Source: Achromobacter pestifer
Lineage (GTDB): Bacteria > Pseudomonadota > Gammaproteobacteria > Burkholderiales > Burkholderiaceae_B
DNA length: 64,000 nt
Assembly: GCF_013267355.1 (NCBI RefSeq)
Contig: NZ_CP053985.1
Coordinates: forward strand, 5,704,001-5,768,000
Direction of reading: 5' to 3'
This document shows positions 31,877 through 40,520 of this stretch, piece by piece; within the stretch, counting starts at the first letter, position 1, and every line of letters begins with the position of its first letter. The notes under the pieces were generated by a model. The model was not told the DNA's origin. It did no database searches and saw nothing but the letters and a program-made list of their open reading frames with translations. The translations under genes were made by a program, and so were the position numbers.

Positions 31877-34143
31877 GCTATGCGGTGGCGGTGCGCGCCC
31901 TGTGCGAATTCACGGCGCGGGCAGGGGACCTGGACCTGCGCTTCACGCCCGCGCCTAGCGGCCTGGAAGGCATGGCGGGCCACGCGGCCGTGACGGGCCG
32001 CCGGGGGCCGGACTACGAGACCGAGGTGGCGCTGTCCGGCCAGCACGAAAACCTGCTGGTGCGCGGCCGCGCCGACGGCTACGACCCCGTGGCGAAGCAG
32101 CTCGAAGAGATCAAGACCTACCGCGGCCAGCTGGATAGCGTGCGCGACAACCACCGCGCCGTGCATTGGGCGCAGGCCAAGGTGTACGGGCACCTGCTGT
32201 GCCAGGCGCGCGGACTCGCAAGCCTGCGCGTGGCGCTGGTCTACTACAACGTCGTCACCGAGGAAGAAACGCTGCTGGTGGAAACGCACGAGGCCGCCGC
32301 GCTGGAGGTGTTCTTCCGTGAGCAGTGCGGGCGTTTCCTGGCCTGGGCGGCGACGGAGCTTGCACACCGCCAGTCGCGCGATGCGGCATTGGAAAAGCTG
32401 AAATTTCCGCATGGCGAGTTCCGTGCCGGGCAGCGCGAGCTTGCCGTGGCGGCCTACCGCAAGGCGCGCGACGGCGGCTGCCTGATGGCGCAAGCGCCCA
32501 CCGGCATAGGCAAGACGCTGGGCACAATCTTCCCGCTGCTCAAGGCCAGCCCGGGCGCGGGCCTGGACAAGATCTTCTTCCTGGCCGCCAAGAGCCCGGG
32601 GCGCGGCCTGGCGCTGGAGGCGCTGGACACGGTCAACGCGCAGCCCGCCGCGCCCGGCTTGCGGGTGCTGGACCTGCAGGCGCGCGACAAGACCTGCGTG
32701 CATCCGGACCTGGCCTGCCACGGCGAGTCCTGCCCGCTGGCCCAGGGCTTCTACGACCGCTTGCCGCAGGCGCGCGAGGCGGCGCTGACGCATGCGCGGC
32801 TGGATGCCGCCACGGTGGCCGCGGCCGCGCGCGAGCACCAGGTCTGCCCGTACTACCTGTCGCAGGAACTGATCCGCTGGAGCGACGTGGTGGTGGGCGA
32901 CTACAACTACTACTACGACGCCACCGCGATGCTGTACGCCATGACCCAGGTCTACCAGTGGAAGGTGGCGGTGCTGGTGGACGAGGCCCACAACCTGGTC
33001 GACCGCGCGCGCTGCATGTACACGGGCGAACTCGACCAGGCCTCGCTGGCGGCGGCGCGCTATGCCGCGCCCAAGGCGCTGAAGAAGTCTCTGGACGGTT
33101 TGCAGCGCTCGTGGAACGCGCTCAACAAGAAGCAGGCGGAGCGCTATCAGGCCTATGACGAGGTCGCGGCCGGCGTGTTGGCCGCGGTGCAGAAGGCAGT
33201 GGGCGCGATCATGGAGCACATGGCCGAAACCCCGCTGCCGCAGGACGATCCCGTGCTGGGGTTCTACTTCGAGGCTCTGCAATTCATGCGGCTGGCCGAG
33301 CAGTTCGGTTCGCACGCGCTGTTCGACGTGACGCTGTCGGACGCCAGCTCGGCCGGCGCCAAGACGCCGCCCTCCGTGCTGTGCGTGCGCAACGTGATCC
33401 CCGCGCCGTACCTGGCGGCGCGCTATGCGGGCGCGCACGCCACGGTGCTGTTCTCGGGCACGCTGAGCCCGCAGCAGTTCTACCGCGACACGCTGGGCCT
33501 GCCCGCAGCCACGCCCTGGCTGGACGTGGCCGCGCCGTTCCAGGCGGAGCAGCTGGCGGTGCGGGTGGTGGGCAACGTCTCCACGCGCTATCGCGACCGC
33601 GAGCGTTCGCTGCAGCCCATCGTCGAACTGATCGCGCGCCAGTACGCCGAGCGGCCGGGGAATTATCTGGGCTTTCTCAGCAGCTTCGACTATCTGCGCC
33701 AGGTCTCGGACCTGATGCGCGAGCGCCACCCCTCGGTGCCGATCTGGCTGCAGACGCCGGGCATGGACGAGGCCGGCCGCGCCGCCTTCCTGGCGCGCTT
33801 CACCGAAACCGGGCAGGGCGTGGGTTTCGCGGTGCTGGGCGGCGCCTTCTCGGAAGGCGTGGACCTGCCCGGCAGGCGGCTGATCGGCGCGTTCATAGCC
33901 ACGCTGGGGCTGCCGCAGGTGAATGCCGTGAACGAGAACATGAAGCGCGCCATGGACCAGCGCTACGGGGTCGAGAACGGCTACGACTACACCTACCTGT
34001 ACCCCGGCATGCAGAAGGTGGTGCAGGCGGCGGGCCGCGTCATCCGCACCGAGCACGATGTGGGCACGGTGCACCTGATCGACGACCGCTATCGCCGCGC
34101 CAAGGTGCGCGGCCTGCTGCCAGCTTGGTGGCGGGTGGAGTGA
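31873..34143 (+). CDS. Rad3/XPD-DinG-like Fe-S DNA helicase
   Basis: A 756-residue superfamily 2 helicase. Walker A APTGIGKTLGT is near residue 210, the DEAH box in VDEAHNLVDRA near residue 369, and the C-terminal motif VI block QAAGRVIRTEHDVG near residue 720. A cysteine set (TCVHPDLACHGESCPLAQG and VCPYYLS) spaced as in XPD/DinG [4Fe-4S] domains lies between motifs I and II. The N-terminal ~150 residues have a PDDEXK-like look (GRADGYD, EEIKTYRGQ), perhaps a nuclease-type or substrate-recognition module. The start at 31873 overlaps the FAN1-like stop. The pair most likely acts together in DNA cross-link repair. Confidence 0.88.
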   Translation: MSYAVAVRALCEFTARAGDLDLRFTPAPSGLEGMAGHAAVTGRRGPDYETEVALSGQHENLLVRGRADGYDPVAKQLEEIKTYRGQLDSVRDNHRAVHWAQAKVYGHLLCQARGLASLRVALVYYNVVTEEETLLVETHEAAALEVFFREQCGRFLAWAATELAHRQSRDAALEKLKFPHGEFRAGQRELAVAAYRKARDGGCLMAQAPTGIGKTLGTIFPLLKASPGAGLDKIFFLAAKSPGRGLALEALDTVNAQPAAPGLRVLDLQARDKTCVHPDLACHGESCPLAQGFYDRLPQAREAALTHARLDAATVAAAAREHQVCPYYLSQELIRWSDVVVGDYNYYYDATAMLYAMTQVYQWKVAVLVDEAHNLVDRARCMYTGELDQASLAAARYAAPKALKKSLDGLQRSWNALNKKQAERYQAYDEVAAGVLAAVQKAVGAIMEHMAETPLPQDDPVLGFYFEALQFMRLAEQFGSHALFDVTLSDASSAGAKTPPSVLCVRNVIPAPYLAARYAGAHATVLFSGTLSPQQFYRDTLGLPAATPWLDVAAPFQAEQLAVRVVGNVSTRYRDRERSLQPIVELIARQYAERPGNYLGFLSSFDYLRQVSDLMRERHPSVPIWLQTPGMDEAGRAAFLARFTETGQGVGFAVLGGAFSEGVDLPGRRLIGAFIATLGLPQVNAVNENMKRAMDQRYGVENGYDYTYLYPGMQKVVQAAGRVIRTEHDVGTVHLIDDRYRRAKVRGLLPAWWRVE

Positions 34144-34156
34144 TCAGGCCGGGCGA

Positions 34157-34166
34157 GGGGGGGGGG
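34157..34166. repeat. G10 homopolymer tract
   Basis: Ten consecutive Gs lie 14 bases after the helicase stop and about 84 bases before the exported-protein ATG at 34250. Downstream are a hairpin GGCGCA-N6-TGCGCC (34184-34201) and a TATCAT box (34211-34216) that may be a -10. Homopolymer C/G tracts in promoters vary in length by slippage in Bordetella and related bacteria. No function is proven here; sequencing error of the run length is possible. Confidence 0.7.
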
Positions 34167-34249
34167 CAACCGTGTCCTGATCCGGCGCAAATGCCTGCGC
34201 CTGCCTCGCGTATCATCCGGCCTTCGCTTTTCTGACTCCGGATGCCCCG

Positions 34250-34645
34250 ATGACCCGATTCCGTTTCCTGGCCGCTTGCGGCTTGCTTTGCGCCCTGGCG
34301 TCCAATTCCGCTCTTGCCCGCGAGCGCGACTTGCCCTACACGGACGCGGACCTGTGGAGCAAGAAAAAGGCGGGCGACCTGATCACGCTATGCCGGAAGG
34401 AAACGCCTGCGATCCTCAAGCAGATGGTCGCCGAGGACAAAGGTTCGCCGTTGTACCAGGCGACCGATCTGGACATTCCCGACGTTTACGATGTGATGCA
34501 GGACGTCGGGCCGCTGGCGTGGATGATCAGTACCGACTACACCTTCACGGATGCCAGCGGCAGGAAACGCGAGTTTGTCGCGTCCTGCCTGTTCGACAGG
34601 AAGGGAAAGTCGGGGTTCGATACGGTGTCCAACGAGCCCTCCTGA
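34250..34645 (+). CDS. Uncharacterised exported protein
   Basis: A 131-residue protein with a signal peptide (FRFLAACGLLCALASNSALA) and a mature domain of about 105 residues containing two cysteines (LCRKE, ASCLF) that may pair. It is not recognised. The start at 34250 has little of a Shine-Dalgarno. It sits alone between the helicase and the amidase, behind the G10 tract. Confidence 0.65.
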   Translation: MTRFRFLAACGLLCALASNSALARERDLPYTDADLWSKKKAGDLITLCRKETPAILKQMVAEDKGSPLYQATDLDIPDVYDVMQDVGPLAWMISTDYTFTDASGRKREFVASCLFDRKGKSGFDTVSNEPS

Positions 34646-34746
34646 TCCGCGGGCGTAGTATTGTCTGCCTGCGCGGCCGGCGTCCGGCCAGCGCCGCCCA
34701 ACATGACAAGGCGCCCGGTTTCGAGGTGCGCACAGAGGAGACAAGC

Positions 34747-36204
34747 ATGTCCATCGCCGTCCCATTGAACGACATCGTGGCCATGCCCGCCCACGCGCTG
34801 TCCGAGGCGATCCGGCTGCGCCAGGTGTCTTGCCGCGAGGTCATGGCGGCCTATCTGGCGCACATCGACCAGGTCAATCCCAAGCTCAACGCCATCGTCG
34901 CCCGGCGCGACAGCGACGAACTGCTGCGCGAGGCTGACGAGCGCGACGCCCAACTGGCGGCGGGCCAGTGGCTGGGCTGGCTGCATGGCATGCCGCAGGC
35001 GCCCAAGGACCTGACCGCGGTGCGCGGCATGGTCACGTCGATGGGTTCGCTGGTCTACAAGGACCAGGTCACGGCGCACGACTCCATCATCATCGAGCGC
35101 ATGCGCGCGTCCGGCGCCATCTTCATCGGCCGCAGCAACGTGCCGGAGTTCGGCCTGGGCTCGCACACCTACAACCAGGTGTATGGCGCTACCGGCAACC
35201 CCTACGATCCGTCCCGGACCGCGGGCGGCAGCAGCGGCGGGGCGGCGGCCGCGCTGGCGGCGCGCATGCTGCCGGTGGCGGACGGCAGTGATTTCGGCGG
35301 CTCGCTGCGCAATCCCGCGGCGTTCTGCAACGTCTACGGCATGCGCCCGTCCGCCGGCCGCGTGCCCTACGGACCGTCGACCGAGGTGTTCCTCAAGCAG
35401 CTGGCCTACGAAGGGCCGATGGGCCGTTCGCCGCGCGACGTGGCCATGCTGCTGTCGGTGATGGCTGGCCCGGACAAGCGCGCGCCGCTGTCCCTGGCCG
35501 GGGACCCCGCCCAGTTCGCGCAGCCGCTGGATGCGGACCTGCGCGGCAAGCGCGTGGGCTGGCTGGGCGACTGGAACGGCTATTTGCCGATGGAGGCGGG
35601 CATCCTGGAACTCTGCCAGCAGGCCTTGGCCGACCTGGCGCAAACCGGCTGCAAGGCGGTCGATTACCAGGTGCCATTCGCCGGCGAACGCCTGTGGCGG
35701 ATCTGGCTGGCCCACCGCCATCTGATGGTCGGCGGACAGCTCCATCCCCTGGTCCATAACCCCGAAACGCGCAAGCTGGTGAAGCCGGCGGTGGTCTGGG
35801 AAGTCGAGGGCCTGGAAGGCATGACGGCGCGGCAGGTCTACCAGGCCACCGAAGAGCGCAGCGCCTGGTACCAGACCGTGCAGCGCATGTTCGACGATGT
35901 GGACTATCTGGCGGTGCCGTCGGCCCAGGTGTTTCCGTTCGATGCGGCGCTGGACTGGCCCAAGGAGATTGCCGGGCGTCCCATGGACACCTACCACCGC
36001 TGGATGGAAACCGTCACGCCCTGGACGCTGGCGGGCTGCCCGGTGATCAGCGTGCCGGTGGGATTCAGCGCCGCCGGGCTGCCCATGGGCATGCAGTTGA
36101 TCGGGCCGCCGCAGGCCGACCTGGCCGTGCTGCAGCTGGCGCATGCCTACGGGCAGGCGCGCGACTGGGTGGAATCCCGGCCGCCCGCGGCGCTTTGGCG
36201 CTGA
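34747..36204 (+). CDS. Amidase-signature family hydrolase
   Basis: A 485-residue amidase-signature enzyme. The Ser-Ser-Lys triad is visible: Lys in MPQAPKDLTAV (about residue 95), the cis-Ser in AGGSSGGAAAALAA and the nucleophile Ser in DGSDFGGSLRNPA. The family hydrolyses amide bonds of many compounds; members include aryl- and aliphatic amidases and the GatA subunit, but no gatB/gatC is near, so a catabolic amidase is more likely. AGGAG precedes the ATG. A rho-independent terminator follows. Confidence 0.9.
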   Translation: MSIAVPLNDIVAMPAHALSEAIRLRQVSCREVMAAYLAHIDQVNPKLNAIVARRDSDELLREADERDAQLAAGQWLGWLHGMPQAPKDLTAVRGMVTSMGSLVYKDQVTAHDSIIIERMRASGAIFIGRSNVPEFGLGSHTYNQVYGATGNPYDPSRTAGGSSGGAAAALAARMLPVADGSDFGGSLRNPAAFCNVYGMRPSAGRVPYGPSTEVFLKQLAYEGPMGRSPRDVAMLLSVMAGPDKRAPLSLAGDPAQFAQPLDADLRGKRVGWLGDWNGYLPMEAGILELCQQALADLAQTGCKAVDYQVPFAGERLWRIWLAHRHLMVGGQLHPLVHNPETRKLVKPAVVWEVEGLEGMTARQVYQATEERSAWYQTVQRMFDDVDYLAVPSAQVFPFDAALDWPKEIAGRPMDTYHRWMETVTPWTLAGCPVISVPVGFSAAGLPMGMQLIGPPQADLAVLQLAHAYGQARDWVESRPPAALWR

Positions 36205-36245
36205 GCCCGAAAACGGGTCCGGTACGCATTGTTGCGGGAAAAGAC

Positions 36246-36274
36246 AAGCCCTTGTAAGAGGGCTTTGCTTTTTT
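36246..36274 (+). terminator. Rho-independent terminator after the amidase gene
   Basis: AAGCCCT-TGTAAG-AGGGCTT is a 7-bp stem followed by TGCTTTTTT on the plus strand. It separates the amidase gene from the Wsp operon. The remaining gap to 36458 is AT-richer than its surroundings, the likely Wsp promoter region, but I cannot point to a clear -35/-10 pair. Confidence 0.85.
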
Positions 36275-36458
36275 CCGACGCAAACTGCCATATTTCCCGC
36301 AAATTCCGCGTTTTCCGTGGCTCCGGGCGTTTGCCTTTGCAATAATTGTCAACCAACTCACAACATCCCGTAATAAATGGACAGCCTTGTGTCCCCGGTT
36401 CTGTTCCAGAATATTTCGGTCCAATCGACGAGTTGATTTTGCATAGAGGTTTCCCGGC

Positions 36459-38078
36459 ATGAAGAATCTGACACTACGCCAGCGCATCCTGGCCAGCTTC
36501 CTGGCGATCCTGGCCATCATGGCGTTGATGGTGGTGATGGATTACCGGCGCCTGCTGGTCATCGAGTCGGAGGTCGAGCTGATCAACAACGATGCCGTGC
36601 CCGGCATCTACTACAGCACCTCGATCCGCGCCTCCTGGTTCGCCGGCTTTGTGTTGGTGCAGGATGCCTTCAACATGGAAACGGACCAGGAACGCAGCAG
36701 CGTCCTGGCGGGACTGCCCGAGACCGACAAGCTGCTGGCGGACCATACCGAGCAATACCGCCGCACCATCGCGCGCGATGACGACCGCCAGATGTTCAAT
36801 CAGTTCGAGAAGGAACTGCAGGACTACAAACGCATCCGCGCCAACATTCTTGCGCCCGCCACGCTGGCGGACCCGGCGCGGGCGCAGGCGCTGATCAAGA
36901 CGGAACTGCGGCCGGCGTTCTACAAGGGCCGCGACATCCTGGCCAGGATGGTGCAGGAAAACAAGAAGCAGGCCGATGAAGCGGCCGTCGCCATCAAGCA
37001 GTCGGTGAGCAGCGCCGAAACGCGCATGTTGCTGTCGCTGGGCCTGGCGATCGTGGCCGCCATCATCTGCGGCATCCTGTTGATGCGCGCCATCGCCAAC
37101 CCCATGCGCGCCATCGTCAAGACCTTGGAAGCCACGGGCGGCGGGGATCTGACGCGGCGCCTGACGCTGGCGCGCAAGGACGAGTTCAACGCCATCGAAA
37201 CCGGGTTCAACGGCATGGTGGACGAACTGACCGGGCTGGTCGGCAAGACGCAGCGCTCGGCGGTGCAGGTGGCGACTTCCGTGACCGAGATCGCGGCCAC
37301 CTCCAAGCAGCAGCAGGCGACGGCGTCCGAAGTCGCCGCCACCACGACCGAGATCGGCGTGACCTCGCGCGAGATCTCCGCCACGTCGCGCGAGCTGGTG
37401 CGCACCATGGCCGAAGTCTCGGGCGCGGCCGAGCAGACCGCGGCGCTGGCCGGCAGCGGCCAGGTGGGCTTGGCGCGCATGGAAGACACCATGCGCAACG
37501 TGGTGGGCGCGGCAGGCTCGGTCAACGCCAAGCTGGCGATCCTGAACGAGAAGGCCGGGAATATCACGCAAGTGGTTACCACGATCACGAAGGTGGCTGA
37601 CCAGACCAACCTGTTGTCGCTGAACGCGGCGATCGAGGCCGAGAAGGCGGGCGAATACGGCCGCGGCTTCGTGGTGGTCGCCACCGAGATCCGCCGGCTG
37701 GCGGACCAGACCGCCGTCGCCACCTACGACATCGAGCAGATGGTGCGCGAGATCCAGTCGTCGGTGTCGGCCGGCGTCATGGGCATGGACAAGTTCTCCG
37801 AGGAAGTGCGGCGCGGCATGGCGGACATGCAGCAGGTGGGCGATCAGCTGTCGCAGATCATCCAGCAGGTGCAGACGCTGGCGCCGCGCGTGCAGATGGT
37901 CAACGAAGGCATGCAGGCGCAGGCCACCGGCGCCGAACAGATCAATCAGGCCCTGCAGCAGCTGAGCGACGCTGCCCAGCAGACCGTGGAATCGCTGCGC
38001 CAGTCCACGCTAGCGATCGAAGAGCTGACGCTGGTGGCCAACGACCTGCGCAGCGGCGTTTCGCGCTTCAAGGTGTGA
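36459..38078 (+). CDS. wspA: WspA, membrane methyl-accepting chemoreceptor of the Wsp system
   Basis: A 539-residue chemoreceptor: TM1 near residues 10-27, a periplasmic helical domain of about 150 residues, TM2 (about 189-209), HAMP (210-262), and an MCP signalling domain with the conserved hairpin tip [29 protein letters not shown] near residues 380-408. In pseudomonads WspA responds to surface contact and signals through WspB/D to the kinase WspE. The order and content of the next six genes make the assignment firm. AGAGG precedes the ATG at good spacing. Confidence 0.95.
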   Translation: MKNLTLRQRILASFLAILAIMALMVVMDYRRLLVIESEVELINNDAVPGIYYSTSIRASWFAGFVLVQDAFNMETDQERSSVLAGLPETDKLLADHTEQYRRTIARDDDRQMFNQFEKELQDYKRIRANILAPATLADPARAQALIKTELRPAFYKGRDILARMVQENKKQADEAAVAIKQSVSSAETRMLLSLGLAIVAAIICGILLMRAIANPMRAIVKTLEATGGGDLTRRLTLARKDEFNAIETGFNGMVDELTGLVGKTQRSAVQVATSVTEIAATSKQQQATASEVAATTTEIGVTSREISATSRELVRTMAEVSGAAEQTAALAGSGQVGLARMEDTMRNVVGAAGSVNAKLAILNEKAGNITQVVTTITKVADQTNLLSLNAAIEAEKAGEYGRGFVVVATEIRRLADQTAVATYDIEQMVREIQSSVSAGVMGMDKFSEEVRRGMADMQQVGDQLSQIIQQVQTLAPRVQMVNEGMQAQATGAEQINQALQQLSDAAQQTVESLRQSTLAIEELTLVANDLRSGVSRFKV

Positions 38079-38086
38079 CGGCTGCC

Positions 38087-38608
38087 ATGGCGGAGCGCGC
38101 TCCCTCTGCTGCGGCCGGACGCCGGCTGTATCTGCTGTTCCGCATCGGCGGCGACCGCTACGCGCTGGACGCAAGAGACATTGCCGAGGTGCTGGGCCTG
38201 CGCGACTTCAAGCAGGTGCCGGGCGCGCCGGCCTGGGTGGCGGGCGTGATGGACCGCCGCGGCGTGGCCATCCCCGTCATCGACATGAGCGCGCTGGCGG
38301 GCGGCGGCGCGGCCGCGGCCGTGACCAGCACCCGTCTGGCCCTGGTGCGCTACCGGGCGGGGCTGGACCAGCCCGAGCATCTGCTGGGACTGATCCTGGA
38401 GCAGGCGACCGAAACCGTGCACTACGATCCCGCCGCGTTCCAGTCGGGCGGCCTGGACAATCCGGGCGCGCGCTATCTGGGCGCGGTGCTCAGCGATGCC
38501 GGCGGCATGGTGCAGGCCGTCAACGTCGGCGACCTGTTGCCCGCGCCGGTGCGGGCCCTGCTGTTTCCGCTGGATGCCGCAGGCGCGGCGCGCGAGGCGC
38601 GGCCATGA
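38087..38608 (+). CDS. wspB: WspB, CheW-like coupling protein
   Basis: A CheW-domain protein of about 173 residues (LYLLFRIGGDRYALDARDIAEVL, WVAGVMDRRGVAIPVIDMSAL) that couples WspA to WspE. The ATG at 38087 follows the wspA stop (38076-38078) closely; a GTG at 38075 overlapping that stop is an alternative. Its stop overlaps the ATG of wspC (ATGA). Position and domain support the name. Confidence 0.9.
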   Translation: MAERAPSAAAGRRLYLLFRIGGDRYALDARDIAEVLGLRDFKQVPGAPAWVAGVMDRRGVAIPVIDMSALAGGGAAAAVTSTRLALVRYRAGLDQPEHLLGLILEQATETVHYDPAAFQSGGLDNPGARYLGAVLSDAGGMVQAVNVGDLLPAPVRALLFPLDAAGAAREARP

Positions 38609-39865
38609 TGCTGATCGACGAATTCAGCGCCTTGCTCAAGCGGCGCATGGGCCTGGACAGCGGTTCCATCGGCAAGGCCGCCGTGGAGCGCGCGGTCCGC
38701 CGCAGAATGGGCATGGCCGGCATCGCCGACGAGCAGGATTATCTGTGGCAGGTGCAGGCCTCGCCCGCCGAGATGCAGCAGCTGATCGAAGCGGTCATCG
38801 TGCCGGAGACCTGGTTCTTCCGCTATCCCGAATCGCAGGCGGCCATGGCCGCGCTGGCGCGCGAGCGGCTCAATGGCGCCGCCGCGCAAGGCCGCGTGCT
38901 GCGCGTGCTGAGCGTGCCATGTTCCAGCGGCGAAGAACCGTACTCCATCGCCATGGCCTTGCTGGACGCCGGCGTGCCCGCCGAACGCTTCCAGATCGAC
39001 GCCTTCGACATCAGCGTGCGCATGGTCGAATTCGCGCGGCGCGCGCTGTACGGGCGCAATTCCTTCCGCGGCGATGACCTGGGCTATCGCGACCGCTATT
39101 TTTCCGAGACCGCCGACGGCCATCAACTGGCTGCCCACGTGGCGGCGCAAGTGCGGTTCCGGCCGGGCAATCTGTTCGATCCCGATCTGCTGGCCGGGGC
39201 GGCGCCCTATGACTTCGTGTTCTGTCGCAATCTGCTCATCTACTTCGACGCGGCGACGCAGGCACGCGCGGTGCAGGTGCTGCGCAGCTTCACCCGCGAG
39301 GACGGCGTGCTCTTCGTCGGCCCTGCCGAAACCACGCTGCTGACCGGCCGCAGGCTGCCCGCGGTGCCGCTGGCGCGCTCGTTCGCCTTCCTGGCCAAGC
39401 CGCTGCCGCCGCCCGCCACCCCCGCCGCGCCGCCGGCCGCGCGGCCCCTCGTGCACAGCTGGACACCGCCCAGGCGGCCCCTGGCCCAGGCGCCCGCGGC
39501 GGGGCTGCCTCTGCCGCATGCCCCCGCGCCCGCGGCGCCGGCCGGGCAGGGCGGCGCGCAGGCTTCCTTGCGCCATATCGCGGCCCTGGCCGACCAAGGC
39601 CGGGTGCAGGACGCCATGGCGCAGTGCCGCGCGCATATCGACCGCCACGGCGCCAGCGCCGAAGCCCTGTATCTGCGGCCTGCTGCAGGACGCGGCGGGC
39701 GACGCGCGGCAGGCGCAGGCCGCCTACCGCAAGGCGCTCTACCTGGATCCGACCCATCGCGAAGCCTTGCTGCACCTGGCCGCGCTGGTGGCCTCGGACG
39801 GCGATCACGAAGCGGCCCGCCGCCTGCAGGCGCGCGCGGCGCGCGGGGAGGCGCAACGTGGATGA
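38605..39865 (+). pseudogene. wspC: WspC methyltransferase, frameshifted in the TPR region
   Basis: The CheR-type domain is intact: RVLSVPCSSGEEPYSIAMALLDAG (SAM site) and DFVFCRNLLIYFD. It is followed by a proline/alanine-rich linker and one tetratricopeptide segment. At about 39673-39680 the frame breaks: the frame used so far reads ...SAEALYLR then nonsense, whereas LLQDAAGDARQAQAAYRKALYL...GEAQRG continues in the next frame, ending at TGA 39863-39865, eight bases into wspD. Two bases appear missing (expected CTG-CTC-GGC; seen CTG-C-GGC). Without correction translation reads on to 40161 as a 518-residue fusion. WspC methylates WspA, opposing WspF. The methyltransferase domain could still fold; TPR loss would impair targeting. 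Sequencing error is possible. Confidence 0.85.
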
Positions 39866-40520
39866 AGCGATGGGCGCGCTGTCCGACGTGGACGATTGCT
39901 GGAACCGCATCGGCATCCGCGGCGACAAGAGCTGCGCGCAATTGGCCGATCACGTGCACTGCCGCAACTGTCCGGTGTACGCGGCGGCGGCCAAGCGCAT
40001 ACTTGACCGTCTGCCGCCGCAAATGGACGGTCGGGACGCGGACGCCGACGCGCAGGAGCGCGCCGCGCTGTCTTCGTTGCTGGTGTTCCGCGTGCACCGG
40101 GAATGGCTGGGGTTGCCGACCCGGGGGCTGGACGAAGTGGCCGGCACCCGCAGTATCCTGAGCCTGCCGCACCGCCGCGACCCGGCGATGCTGGGCGTGA
40201 CCAATGTGCGCGGTTCCCTTACCGTGTGCGTGTCGCTGGCGCGCCTGCTGGGCCTGGAGGCCGCCATGGCGGATGCGCGCGAGCGGCCAGCCACGGCGCG
40301 CATGCTGATCCTGGGCGGCGCGGGCCGCGCGGTGGTGGTGCCGGTGGATGAAGTCGAAGGCATACACGCCGTGGACCTGGACGGGCTGGAGCCCCTGCCC
40401 GCGACCGTGGAGGGCGCAAGTCTCAAGTATTCGCGCGGCGTGGCCCGCTGCGGCGGCCGCGCGGTGGGCGTATTGGATGAAACCTTGCTGATGCAAGCTT
40501 TGGAACGGAGCCTGGCGTGA
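39858..40520 (+). CDS. wspD: WspD, CheW-like coupling protein
   Basis: A 220-residue CheW-domain protein with a cysteine-rich N-terminal extension (DKSCAQLADHVHCRNCPVY), as in other WspD proteins, then VFRVHREWLGLPTRGLDEVAG and GVTNVRGSLTVCVSLARLLG. The GTG at 39858 has GGGAGG seven bases before and overlaps the natural wspC stop, which fixes the true reading frame of wspC. It couples WspA to WspE. Confidence 0.9.
   Translation: MDEAMGALSDVDDCWNRIGIRGDKSCAQLADHVHCRNCPVYAAAAKRILDRLPPQMDGRDADADAQERAALSSLLVFRVHREWLGLPTRGLDEVAGTRSILSLPHRRDPAMLGVTNVRGSLTVCVSLARLLGLEAAMADARERPATARMLILGGAGRAVVVPVDEVEGIHAVDLDGLEPLPATVEGASLKYSRGVARCGGRAVGVLDETLLMQALERSLA

Noticed and set aside
31744..34074. A 776-codon minus-strand open frame opposite the helicase gene
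   Set aside because: Lies antisense to a gene with Walker A, DEAH and Fe-S motifs; composition is that of a shadow frame.
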